This document shows, piece by piece, positions 38,715-49,719 of a stretch of DNA of 64,000 nucleotides. The notes under the pieces are model-generated. The model saw only the letters and a program-made list of their open reading frames with translations, was not told the DNA's origin and searched no databases. The stretch is from positions 104,975,265 to 105,039,264 of the forward strand of contig CM067081.1 in assembly GCA_034008185.1 (NCBI GenBank), in the 5' to 3' direction. Position numbers and translations under genes: made by a program. The stretch is from Gorsachius magnificus (lineage: Eukaryota; Chordata; Aves; Pelecaniformes; Ardeidae). Numbering within the stretch: position 1 is the stretch's first letter; each line of letters begins with the position of its first letter.

Positions 38715-38733
38715 CTGGGATTTATAATCCCAG
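38715..38733. other. Perfect 8-bp hairpin with 3-base loop
   Basis: CTGGGATT (38715-38722), TAT, AATCCCAG (38726-38733). The arms are exact reverse complements. The right arm contains TAATCC, a core used by OTX/PITX-type homeodomains, though the left half is not the matching site. It may be a cruciform or simply chance. Confidence 0.55.
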
Positions 38734-41324
38734 ACACTGCTGAATTGTAAAAGAGGTCTAATCATGTATCAATATGACGTAACCACAAAAATGGTAAATG
38801 CCAGGATTGCCTGTCAGACTGCTAAGTCTCTAATCTTGATCTTATCTTTAACCTAGGCCTATGTTTGGTAAATATGAACTGTTAGCTGCTTCCAATCCCT
38901 CTTTTGCCTAATCATCTATGTGCCTTTTGTGACAATAGGAACGTGGAGGGAAAAATAAGTTATTTGCACTCTCAGCAAAAAGCCAAACTGTTCTCATCAC
39001 ATCTGCCATGATCAGGAAAGAAAGATAGGAGATGATATTCAAGTTCTCTGGCTCCAGGTTTGAAATTCTCTCTTCAGATTTCTCTGGTCCATCACCAAAT
39101 AATACAGCCCTAATTTTATATATACATGTGTCATGTGTGCCATCTGGATTTGTTATAGCACTGGCTTATTTGGTTTGGACATCATTTTAGCTGGTGGAGA
39201 ATGCCATCTTAAGGACTACCTGCTGAGGTAATGGAAAGCAGTATGTCAAATTTCTTTATGGTGGTCAGGAAGGTGCTAGACTTGCCATTCAGAACTTACT
39301 TTGCAGTAAGCTGTATTAAAGTGCTTTACGTTCTCCCTTTTTTTGTCAGTTGTCCAGATGCTCCTTTTGTCTGCCAATATGTTGAAAGATGCAAGTGTTT
39401 CTGGCGCTCCTTCCAAAACCTTGGGGCTCCTTTGACTGTGGTGTTAATCAGAACACTGATACACTTAGCAGCTTGATTATTATTGAAAATGCACAGACAG
39501 AGCTTTCTGGTGGCTGTATAAAAAGAGCAGAATTAATTTCCTATAAATTTCATAGAGAGCTGTCTGGATAAGGGAGAGAGATTTCCCACAATGCTTGGAC
39601 TGCAGGAAAGATCATGATCTGTGGTGACATCCCTAGACACAGAAAAATTGGAAAATTGAGAGATGACAGGTCTCCTCTAGTGTGGCCACTTACCAGAAAA
39701 GCTTCAGGTAGAACTTCCATGGTGGGTTCATTGTAAGAATAAGTCCAGAGATAAGCTTGGTTCCCAGAATGTCCTGCTCTTGATTTTCCCTCTGTCCTTT
39801 CTGCAGTACTTTGGCATTTAGAGTAAAACTGATGTCTCTACAATAAAGCACAGCTGTGACATATGATCTTTTCACAAAGACTATCAGGAAGAGAGAAATC
39901 TTACACTAGCTTCACCTACTACGAAAAATGTCTGTCCATAAATATAATTATTGCTAACGTTCAAGCTTTAGATATTAAGAAACTCCAAGTCTATGGGAGT
40001 TAGATTCCTGAGAAATTTGGAAAATAGGACCACTTTTATTCAGATGTTCCAGTTACTTTTAGGACGTCATCTTTAAGCGAAGGAAAACAACTTTATCTAT
40101 TGTATTCCTAGAGACTTTGTCTGTGGACTTTTGATGTTGGAACAGTTGACTTGTCATGGTGAGAATTTGAACTATTAAGGTAAAGTTGTGGACTCTTGTC
40201 CCTCTCCATAAAGAACTTCATAAAAGCAAAGCCTGTACTTATGGTACCTGCTTCCGCTGAAAAATGATGAATGACATTTTATGACACAAAATAATTTCAC
40301 CAGAGATGCTTTTCTAGCTGGAACATGACATGTCCTACCTTTCTTTGCTGTAGCTGCCCTGAGGTTTTTGTTCTGCTATAGAATAAAGTAGTAACAGGGA
40401 TGCTCTGCTGGAATACTGTTATTTCTTTCTGGACACTTCAAAAGTATATAAAATGTCACTTCGCCCAAATACCTCATCATCTGAAGGGTGAAACAATTCA
40501 CATCACATGACAGCCTAAAAGCAGCTTTTGCACAAGGCTATATGAAAGCATTTGTTTGAACAGGGGTTACGTTCATAGTATCTTGGAGGTAAGGATGTTT
40601 CAGTGCAACAATACGAAGGACCATAATTTCCAGGGTGTGTATTCTTTCCATTAATTCAGCTGACAGCTATGTATAATTTCCCCCGACTCAGCTGTGCTGT
40701 TCAATTTGTGTACTGGCCAAGACAGCTAAGACATCAGCCAAAGAAGGGGGAGGGAAACGTCTGACTTTTCCAACAGCAGATTAATGTGTCAAAGTGAGAG
40801 GAAGTCAGCATTGAAAGTATCAGGTGCACTTTTGAGTTGTGTCTGCCAAAGGGTGGACCTGCATAATCTGTCCCATAACCAGCATTATTACATCAGTACT
40901 TGCAAGCCTTAGCTTTGCACTTACAATCTCTAAAATTGAGTGAGCATTTGGAAAAGTCTGTACCATACTTACATAAATAAATGCATACACCCATACATAC
41001 TATAATAGCTCTGGAAAGATTACATCAGCTGAAGATTTACCCAATCCATCTATTTCTCATTGTGTTAAACAAGGAAAGATGTTTTATTGAAAGTCTCAAA
41101 TTGCTGTAGCACATCACAAACTATGTGCAGAGGTATGGAATCTATCTTTGCTGCTTCCGCTGCCTTATGGTAACTGCGTAAATGGGAATCTTCCCTTCCC
41201 TGTTTTTCTTTTGTCTTTGGTATTACAGCAATGAGAGATGACTTAAAGAAAACCACAGATACTGAATATGTTTTCAGGATTTGAATAAGCTTGGCTCAGG
41301 AAACCTGAGGATTATTCCATTTTT

Positions 41325-42806
41325 CATAGAATCATAGAATCATAGAATCATAGAATCATAGAATGTTTTGGGTTAGAAGGGACCCCTAGAGGGCATCTAG
41401 TCCAACCCCCCTGCAGTGAGCAGGGACACCACTAACTAGATCAGGTTGCTCAGAGCCCCATCCAACCTGGCCTTGAATGTTTCCAGGGATGGGGCCTCCA
41501 CCACCTCTCTGGGCAACCCATTCCAGTGTTTCGCCACCCTCGTTGTAAAGAATTTCCTCCTTATATCCAGTCTAAACCTACCCTGTTTTAGTTTAAAACC
41601 ATTACCCCTTGTCCTGTCACAGCTGGCCCTACTAAAAAGATTATCCCCATCTTTCCTATAGGCCCCCTTTAAGTAGTGAAAGGCCGTAATCAGGTGTCCC
41701 CGCAGCCTTCTCTTCTCCAGGCTGAACAACCCCAACTCCCTCAGCCTGTCCTCATAAGAGAGGTGCTCCAGCCCTCCGATCATTTTAGTAGCCCTCCTCT
41801 GGACCCGCTCCAACAGGTCCATGTCCTTCTTGTGCTGAGGTCTCCAGAGCTGGATGCAGTACTCCAGGTGAGGTCTCACCAGAGCAGAGTAGAGGGGCAG
41901 AATCACCTCCCTCGACCTGCTGGCCACTCTTCTCCTGATGCAGCCCAGAATACGGTTGGCCTTCTGGTCTGCCAGCGCACATTGCCGGCTCATGTCCAGC
42001 TTTTCATCCACCAGCACCCCCAAGTCCCTCTCGGCAGGGCTGCTCTCGATCCTTTCTTCCCCCAGCCTGTACTGATACCGGGGGTTACGCCGACCCAGGT
42101 GCAGGATCTTGCACTTGGCCTTGTTGAACCTCATGAGGTTCACACAGGCCCACCTCTCCAGCCTGTCCAGGTCTCTCTGGATGACATCCCGTCCTTCTGG
42201 TGTGTCAACCGCACCACTCAGTTTGATGTCGTCCGCAAACTTGCTGAGGGTGCATTCGATCTCACTAAGTCATTGATGAATATATTAAACAGCACCAGTC
42301 CCAGTACGGACCCCTGAGGGACACCACTCGTCACCAGTCTCCATCCGGACATCGAGCCATTGACCACTACCCTCTGGATGCGACCATCCAGCCAGTTCCT
42401 TATCCACCGAACAGTCCACCCATCAAATCCATAGCTCTCCAGTTTAGAGAGAAGGATGTTGTGGGGGACCGTGTCAAAGGCTTTGCAGAAGTCTAGATAG
42501 ATGACATCCATTGGTTTTCCCTTGTCCACTGATGCTGTCACACCATCATAGAAAGTCACTAGGTTCGTCAGGCAGGACTTGCCCTTGGTGAAGCCATGCT
42601 GGCTATCTCGATTTATCTCCCTGGCCTCCATGTGCTTTAGCATAGCTTCTAGGAGGATCTGTTCCATGATCTTCCCAGGCACAGAGGTGAGGCTGACAGG
42701 TCGGTAGTTCCCAGGGTCTTCCTTTCTACCCTTTTTGAAAATGGGCACAATGTTTCCCTTCTTCCAGTCACCAGGGACTTCACCTGACTGCCATGACTTT
42801 TCATAG
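41325..42806 (-). mobile_element. CR1 LINE, longest copy, 5'-truncated in the RT domain
   Basis: The 3' terminus lies at low coordinates with five consecutive CATAGAAT octamers (41325-41363), the longest octamer array in the window. Next come the UTR (GTTAGAAGGGACCCC ... GGCATCTAGTCCAACCCC), the C-terminal and thumb blocks, and the RT palm through motifs C, B and A. It stops near 42806 at the [16 protein letters not shown] block. The 5' half (endonuclease domain, ORF1) is absent. It is close in wording to the plus-strand copy at 27840-28824 and has far fewer lesions than any other copy here, so it is probably the youngest. Confidence 0.95.
41436..42806 (-). pseudogene. CR1 reverse transcriptase and C-terminal region, nearly intact
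   Basis: In 5'-3' order on the minus strand: finger region ([40 protein letters not shown]), [13 protein letters not shown], motif A ([17 protein letters not shown]), motif B ([21 protein letters not shown]), motif C (FADD codons at about 42228-42239), and the thumb ([14 protein letters not shown]). Next come [40 protein letters not shown] and [18 protein letters not shown], ending at a stop at about 41436. The only lesion I see is a small deletion near 42265-42272, just after FINDL, that shifts the frame before FADD. Upstream 42218-42829 and downstream 41436 to about 42265 are each open. The start codons in these frames are internal; the true start was lost by 5' truncation. Not expected to be functional. 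Confidence 0.9.
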
Positions 42807-43559
42807 TCTTGTATCTGGTTGAAGAGCAATACCTGGAATGATGTGATCTTGTGACCAATGGTAAAAGAAAATGAGATCAGCCTTTATCTTGGAAAACTAA
42901 TGGGATTTTACACAGTGCATTACCACCTAAAGCGAAGAACACTGTGTCTTGTACAGTGGTCCCTCAAGCTACCTCCAGTTTCTTTCAGTAGATTGTAAAA
43001 CTCTACATGCAGTGGTGACCCCTAACAGTAGAACCAGAAGTCGGGAGGTGAGGATGAGCAGTTCAGGGAGCAGAAAAAAAGTTACTGGGTTCCTCATGAC
43101 ACAAAAAGGTGGCCAGTGCATAGGAATGGAGCTCAGTACAGTGTTTCTGGTGTATGCCTTAGCTGAAGCTAACCCTGCTATCAAATGGATAAAAATGCAA
43201 CCATAATTATCCTGCTAAGCTCCTCAGTTTGATCCCTACTGATGGTTCAGACATTATCTCGGCTTTGCTAACTTGGACAAATCAGCATGATAAATTGTGT
43301 ATAAATAATAACTTGGTCTGAGAGTGTTTAGCTTTAGAAAGTTGGTGTTTAAAGTAGTGTCCACCCAGGTTGCCAGCACATGGAGGCTGGAAATTTGGCA
43401 TTTTAAGCAAGGCTGCTGAGCCAACTCTACTGCACAGTGGATTTGTCACTATTATCAGGAATGTTTTTGTAATGTGCATGACTTATTTCACAGTAGTAAA
43501 TCTGTTCAAGTGCATTTGCTTTTCCCTGCCAGATTGGTGATTTTTTCCATGATAAAGAT

Positions 43560-43580
43560 GTTTTGTTTTGTTTTGTTTTT
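43560..43580. repeat. (GTTTT)n simple repeat
   Basis: Four GTTTT units followed by an extra T. Short low-complexity tract. Confidence 0.85.
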
Positions 43581-45266
43581 CAGATGAGTTATATTAGTTG
43601 TGAAAGAGTTGTTTATAGTTTAAAAAAAAATCCCCAAACTTAGATTAACATTTACATCTGACCCTGACATATTTATTTCTTCTGTCTTCCAGGGCCAAAT
43701 CTTAACATTTCGTAAAATACAAAGTTCTAAGGATTCCATTGTAATCCATTTGAATAATAAATACTTTCCATGTCTGTTTCTCCTTCCAAATAGCATCTGT
43801 CAGTATGGAAAAGCAGCATGAGATAGCATAGGACCTACATCCCAATAGGTCAAGCTATAAATTCTATCTCTGCAAAAAACAAGAGAAGAGGAACATCGTT
43901 GATAGAAAAGATGCTTCTGCCTTTTGATTATCCTAGTTATATGGAAAGCAATATTGCTATTTTTCTTGTATAAAAAAGGACACAAACCAGAAAATACCCT
44001 TCATTTTCTTTCTCTTTCCCTGTTCAAAATATACAAGAATGATGTGGAGAAAATTATGAGATGAGAGAGATGACAGCATGCTAGAACGCAGACTGTCTGC
44101 CACTTTCCCTATATATTCATAGGCAGCCTATTCAGCCTTTGGTAATACTTCAGCTAGGCCAGCTAAATAACTTCCTTTTTTAAACTAAGTATCTTTTATT
44201 TCATGACACAGTGTAGCAGGATAAACCTAATTAAAATTAGCTGTAGGAAATGTAATGTGCTTTTAAAGATAGAAAGTTTCAAGTTCAATATTCTTTATTA
44301 TTATCATTATTATTAGTTATTTATGTATTCAAATGTCAACCTTAGCATTTTTTCATGTTCATAATTTGTTTGTGATTTATAAAATCAAGAGAAACATAAA
44401 CACAAAAGATGACGTCTCAGAGTAAACCTAATTTGCAAATGTACTTAAGCTATTCTTAATTGCATCATACCATGTTTATAATATAAACATGATACAAACA
44501 TAACATAGCATAATTGGTGAAGTAAAGGATAATGGTATCAGCCAATACAAATACTGTCAAAGACAGTGTACAAATATTTTTAAAAATGAAGCCTGACATA
44601 AAAGATGTAAACCATATTATCTCTTTTGCAGGTGCTTTGTACCATTACAAAACCAGCATTAGTTAATCCATTCGTAAAGTTTTTGGTTTAATGAAGCAAA
44701 AAAATATATTTCAAACACATATTTCACTTAGTCTATTACTCCCTTAGATGACAGTATTCTGTGGAAGACAATACTTTCTTCTACTTCTTTCCAGGCCTCA
44801 AGGGACTTTTCATTGCAAAATCTTCTTTATGATAAATAAAGATTTTTAAATAAAACCAGTAACAGAGAAAGAGGAAGAGTATTCCAAGACATACAACATT
44901 TCCCATGTACTTTAAGTAACCAACCAGCCTTTATTTCAGCCGTATTGACATTTATTTAGAGGGAGGAAAAGAGGTGGTTTGGGTTTCTTTTTAATCCAGT
45001 AATATTCTCCTATTCCTGTGGCTCCCTTGTGAAGCAGCTTGGGGCTTCACTTTTCAATATGATTTTATTTACCTGAAATACCAAAGACATATAGTATTTC
45101 CTTGTGGTGCTGTGTTAAATAATTATATTGATATTTGGTTCTATTCATGAAAATCAACACCAGCTTCTCAAAAATGGCAACAGTCACTTCCTTTACATTT
45201 TACATTTAGCTTCTACAGGAATCAGATAAAACTCCATGCTATTGAATTTAGAACTATGTAAGTTTC

Positions 45267-45287
45267 TTTTTTTTTTTTTTTTTTTTT
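45267..45287. repeat. Poly(T) tract, 21 T
   Basis: An uninterrupted T run, the longest homopolymer in the window. No retroposon body is evident on the minus strand. Confidence 0.9.
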
Positions 45288-45747
45288 ACATTGAGTAGAT
45301 AATAGCCCTGGACTCTTACAAAAATGTCATTTGCTGTATCTTTTTTGTGTATTGATTGGCAAATTGGCCAGTATAAGACCTATGAAAATACTTTTCCTGC
45401 TGGTAAAAACTGGTATTTCCTAAAGAAATAAGACTCTTTAGAAAACATTCTTTTTTTCAGAATAGCAAGTTAGTGTTGTATTAGATACTTCCATTTCTAC
45501 TTGTTACAGATTTGAAGAAAAATTACAGAGGAACAAGAAAAGATTACATCTCATAATATTTTTATTTAAAACAAAACCTAAAAATCCTGCTAAGTCAGAT
45601 ATTCTCTGCTGTAACTGTAACAAATAACTGATTAATATAAACATTTTTTTGGAACTAAATCTTGCTTGAGTTGAGCTAGCAATCTTAGATTGTGATATGC
45701 TCTAGAAGCTTTCTGAAAAGCCAGCTTCATTAGAAAATTTGAAGCAA

Positions 45748-45815
45748 TGCTAATTTGCTGATCATTAAATGTACTATCATAAGTCATTGCTAACAAAATC
45801 TAAGTGCTAATTTGC
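45748..45815. other. Two identical TGCTAATTTGC motifs, 57 bp apart
   Basis: TGCTAATTTGC occurs at 45748-45758 and again at 45805-45815, within repeat-free DNA that also holds TGATCATTAAAT and TTTAATTTAATTT. TAAT cores and ATTTGC half-octamers are homeodomain/POU-like. This makes a conserved noncoding element conceivable, but nothing here proves it. Confidence 0.3.
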
Positions 45816-46384
45816 AGCAGAAAATGCAAGACAAAGGGATGATTTAATTTAATTTCCACTACCACAGCATGTACCACAGTATGTCTGAATCTACTTCATG
45901 CTAAAGATTGAAAAATACCAGTGCCTCCAGTGAGAATGCAATCAGAAACATAAATATTTTTTTCCTGAAATTTGTTCAATTGGAAAGCATTAAATTGTTT
46001 AAATATGACATTGTCTCTAAACAAGACAATGCAAATAGGGAATGTCATCTGGCACAACTTACTCGGCTCTCTAGTGTGTGAGTCCTGATACTAAAGGTAC
46101 GCTCTGAGAGAAATGAGGACATAATTACTCTTTTAGATGTAAACTTTCTTGATGTACAACTGCTTCAAACAAACAGCCGAACAAAACCTCCCTGCTAATA
46201 GATCTGTTCATGGTATTTATGACAGTCTTTCACCAAGCATATCTGGATTCCTAGAGGACAGTAGAACCTTACCCAGAACGCTTTGTCTGCTGCAGATACC
46301 CTTTAAGTTACAAGTGAGCTCCTTTCCTTCACCTTTTAAAGAAAGTCAGACCTTTTGGCAGATGCCCTATGTCTTGTCCTTTTC

Positions 46385-46402
46385 TTTTTTTTTTTTTTTT
46401 TT
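46385..46402. repeat. Poly(T) tract, 18 T
   Basis: An uninterrupted T run with T-rich flanks. It gives a Phe run in a spurious plus-strand frame. Confidence 0.88.
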
Positions 46403-48059
46403 CTTTTTGAGGACAAATAAATGCAAATGTACTTTGCCACTACACTATCAGGAACCTTTCCTTTCTTCTTAGCTGGCTGAATATGTATGCATGAGTAAAG
46501 CAAAAGCCTGCTGCTTGATTAATCGAGCTAATTTAACTTTTCTTAAAAAAAAAGAAAAAAGCACATGCAATTACTTAAGTACCAAAATCAAAACAACAAA
46601 GTTGTCAATCTAGCTATCTTGTCTCTTCATTTTGAAGACAAACTGGTCATTCCCTTTTTTACTTTTTTAAAGACAATCTTTCTCTTATCATAACTGACTA
46701 AGAAAATTTTTGCATTGCACAGACTTCTTTCTAATTCTTGCATATACATTTGATGACTTCAGAAGCCTGAGTCTGACAGTATAAAATAGGATTTGATCAT
46801 GCTGGATTACATGCTTCATATGGCTTAGCTGTAGGAATAAGTGAAAGAATAGGCAGGGCACAAAGTTCAAAATGCGGAAAAAGCAATGAAATTTTGTAAA
46901 TTTACAGTGATGTATACATCAGAAATTCAATGATGTAGCATTATTTTCAAGGTTAATAAAAAATTGTCAGGTTTCTACATGTTAATTAAAAAACAGCCAG
47001 TATAATCTATAAATAAAACCGTAAACAGAGCACAATTTCCTTTGTATTTGAATCAAATCTTCTTCAGGCTTTTTTTGGTCTACTATAATGTTGCTGAGAG
47101 AACAGTAAGAAAATAAATTCCATAAGTACTAAAATAGAGTTCTTGTATTTCTTTATTCTCTGAAGTACAGCAACATAAATCTCCACAGAAAACAATAACA
47201 GAAGGAATATTGAGACAAAATATAATTATCATGCCAAGTCTGCATCTTAGTTTGAGCATTCAGAAGTCTTGGGATGTGAAATTAAGTAGGACTCATGAAA
47301 ATAGCCTGACAGAAAGCCAAGTGGAAATTAATCTCTCTCACGGAAAATATTATTTATATTGGTATAGAAAAGTCTGATGCAGACTCAAGTAGGAAAAAAG
47401 AAAAGTATCTCATTCACCAGCAATAGGACCAGACAAAGACCGTGCAAGTCAAGTACATGAATTAGAAAACTGGTGGAATGGCCTACTTCATGGTAGTTAG
47501 CAGGCTGAATAGAAATAGTAATATAATATACTCTTTGTCATGTCCCAAAACATGCCCAGATCTAGACATTATTCTGATTATAATGGAAGAATCTCTGTTG
47601 TTCATAAAGGAGCTGTCAAGCCAAGCCTGCAGCTGTAGTGTATATGTGCAGCATATCTGCAAAACAAATTGTTGATTTAGTCATTTCAGTTACATGCTGA
47701 TTATAAACCAATGACAAAGAAAACCCTGCATGCTCAGGGTTTTGCAGTACTCGCTGCATGCTTTTTTTTTTCCCCAGTTGTTTGTTTGTGGTTTTTCTCC
47801 AGGTGACCCATTCTGAAACTGTTAAACAATCCTTATCAAGAAGTAAGTAGAATTCAACAGCTCTACAATCCCAAGAAAGTTAAGTGTGATCATGGCTTTA
47901 TTTCTTCATGTGTTTAAAATGAAATAATCTTAGGAAGAAATGGCAGTGTTCCAGTGAGTGTGATGCAGGACACTTTCTCCACAAAACCTGGGGTTGGTTG
48001 CATCTCAAATTTTAGAAAAATCATTTCTCACTTCAAGCTATTGAGTTTTGCAGGCTGGC

Positions 48060-48079
48060 TTTTTTTTTTTTTTTTTTTT
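48060..48079. repeat. Poly(T) tract, 20 T
   Basis: An uninterrupted T run following GCAGGCTGGC. No associated retroposon recognised. Confidence 0.9.
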
Positions 48080-49703
48080 AATGGATAGACCTGCACAACT
48101 ATAGCATGTTACTCTGTCCTGTGGCCACCATATACCATCTTGTTTACTAGTAAAGTATCTGCTTTGACAAGGTGACAGTCTTATGCTAAGAGGTGCTTTC
48201 TCCTGAGCCGACACTGGTAGAACTTCATAGAAGAGTCACCACAGGGTTTTCTGTTAGGAAGTTATACTCTTCTTGATGATCTGTTTTGTTGTTTTGAATC
48301 ACTATTTAGCAACATACAAGAATTCTTCAGTAGCCTGGGATCTGGATCTGGCTATTATACACTAAGTATTCCTCTAATGGTGGCTAATCATACATCCTTT
48401 CTTTTGCCTCTAAGATTTTTGTGGATTATTGCTAACTGAAAAATTGTGTTGGCAATTGGCAGAACTGGTAGGTTTTTAAGCAATGAACAAATTTTCGCTT
48501 TGTAATTATGAAAAATCTTTCTTCACAGACTTGAATATGACGCCAAAGGAGTTTATGTACTGAAAATACAAAATTCTTATTTCTTGTTCAGGGTTGTGAT
48601 AAAGGATAGCTTTATAAGCAAACACACATTTTAACAGATTTATTCATTTAATTTGTTCTCCTATAGTGCTAAGAAGGCTTGTGATCTGATTATAAGACCA
48701 GGGAAAATGGCAAAAATTACCAAAGGGGTTGTGTGGAACTGAGTCATAGAAAAAAAGGAGGCTGCAGGATTTTGCAAAATATTCTTTCAGTAATCTAAAC
48801 CAAACTGCAATAAATAATAAAATCAGTTCTTGTCATCAAGCTGTTATCAGTGCTGTGGTTTTGAGAAATTTCAGATATCTGTACAGAAACTGAAAGGGCA
48901 GATTTTACACAAGAATGTAGCTGCTTGTCAGAAGCTTTAGTAATTAACCATCTGTGATACGTGCAGTTTACCATGGTCATCTTTTTGTGCTGAGTAAACA
49001 GATCATTACTTAAGTGCCAGACTTGTCACTTTCTGGATCTTGATAGACACCTTTCAATTTTTCTTTTCATAGTTAGATTATGTTGACTTTTACCACCTTT
49101 TAGTTTTCTTTCATATTATTGTTATACAAAATATTCATAATTTAGAAGCATACACATAACATAAAGCAAGTTAGTAAGTAGAAGATGCAAAAAAGCCCCA
49201 AAATATCCAAATAAAAGTTAGTTATGCATTCCAGACTGAATACATCTTTGATGTAGATGCAATAAAATTCACTGTTCTGCTTTTCCAATTGTTTTAATCA
49301 TATACAAATAATGCCATTATTTTATTTTCCTTTCAATTGTCACTTCCCCTGTATTTCTCCTGAGTTTCTGAAGTCGATGTTTAGCCCATAACTATCAGGA
49401 TTCTGAATAGCAAATTATACTAAATTAGATGGATTCTTTGCCACATCAGTACTCTTTTAACATGCAAATAACAACTTCCCTTGCATTTGTAATCAAAACA
49501 TTCCTCAGGCTTTAAGCATTCCTAGAGCCTTGCAAGGAACCAGCTCTAGAGAAAAACTGACAGCCAAGGGTGCTATCTTGGTGTACTTTTTCCCATCTTG
49601 AGGCTCAGCGAGTTCTTAAGGGTGAGAGGCAGCTCCCAGCAGGAGCACAGATGGCAAAAATAGGAGCTGACCTACATTAATGTGAAGAGGCAGTAGTCAC
49701 TCC

Positions 49704-49719
49704 AAAAAAAAAAAAAAAA
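49704..49719. repeat. Poly(A) tract, 16 A
   Basis: An uninterrupted A run. No target-site duplication was noticed. Confidence 0.9.

Larger units (their letters stand above)
30701..41324. other. Unique AT-rich DNA, no gene seen
   Basis: About 10.6 kb free of recognisable transposons. Simple tracts include A17 at 33365-33381 and A17 at 36326-36342. Open frames up to about 105 codons occur but are compositionally biased and unrecognised. A short perfect palindrome at 38715-38733 is listed separately. I saw no promoter-like GC island. Confidence 0.65.

Noticed and set aside
45267..45287. Poly(T)/poly(A) tracts as tails of processed pseudogenes or SINEs
   Set aside because: No adjoining recognisable gene body, tRNA-like promoter boxes or target-site duplications at this or the other long homopolymers.
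46149..46472. 107-codon plus-strand frame with a Phe run
   Set aside because: The Phe run is the T18 tract. The rest has no recognisable motif.
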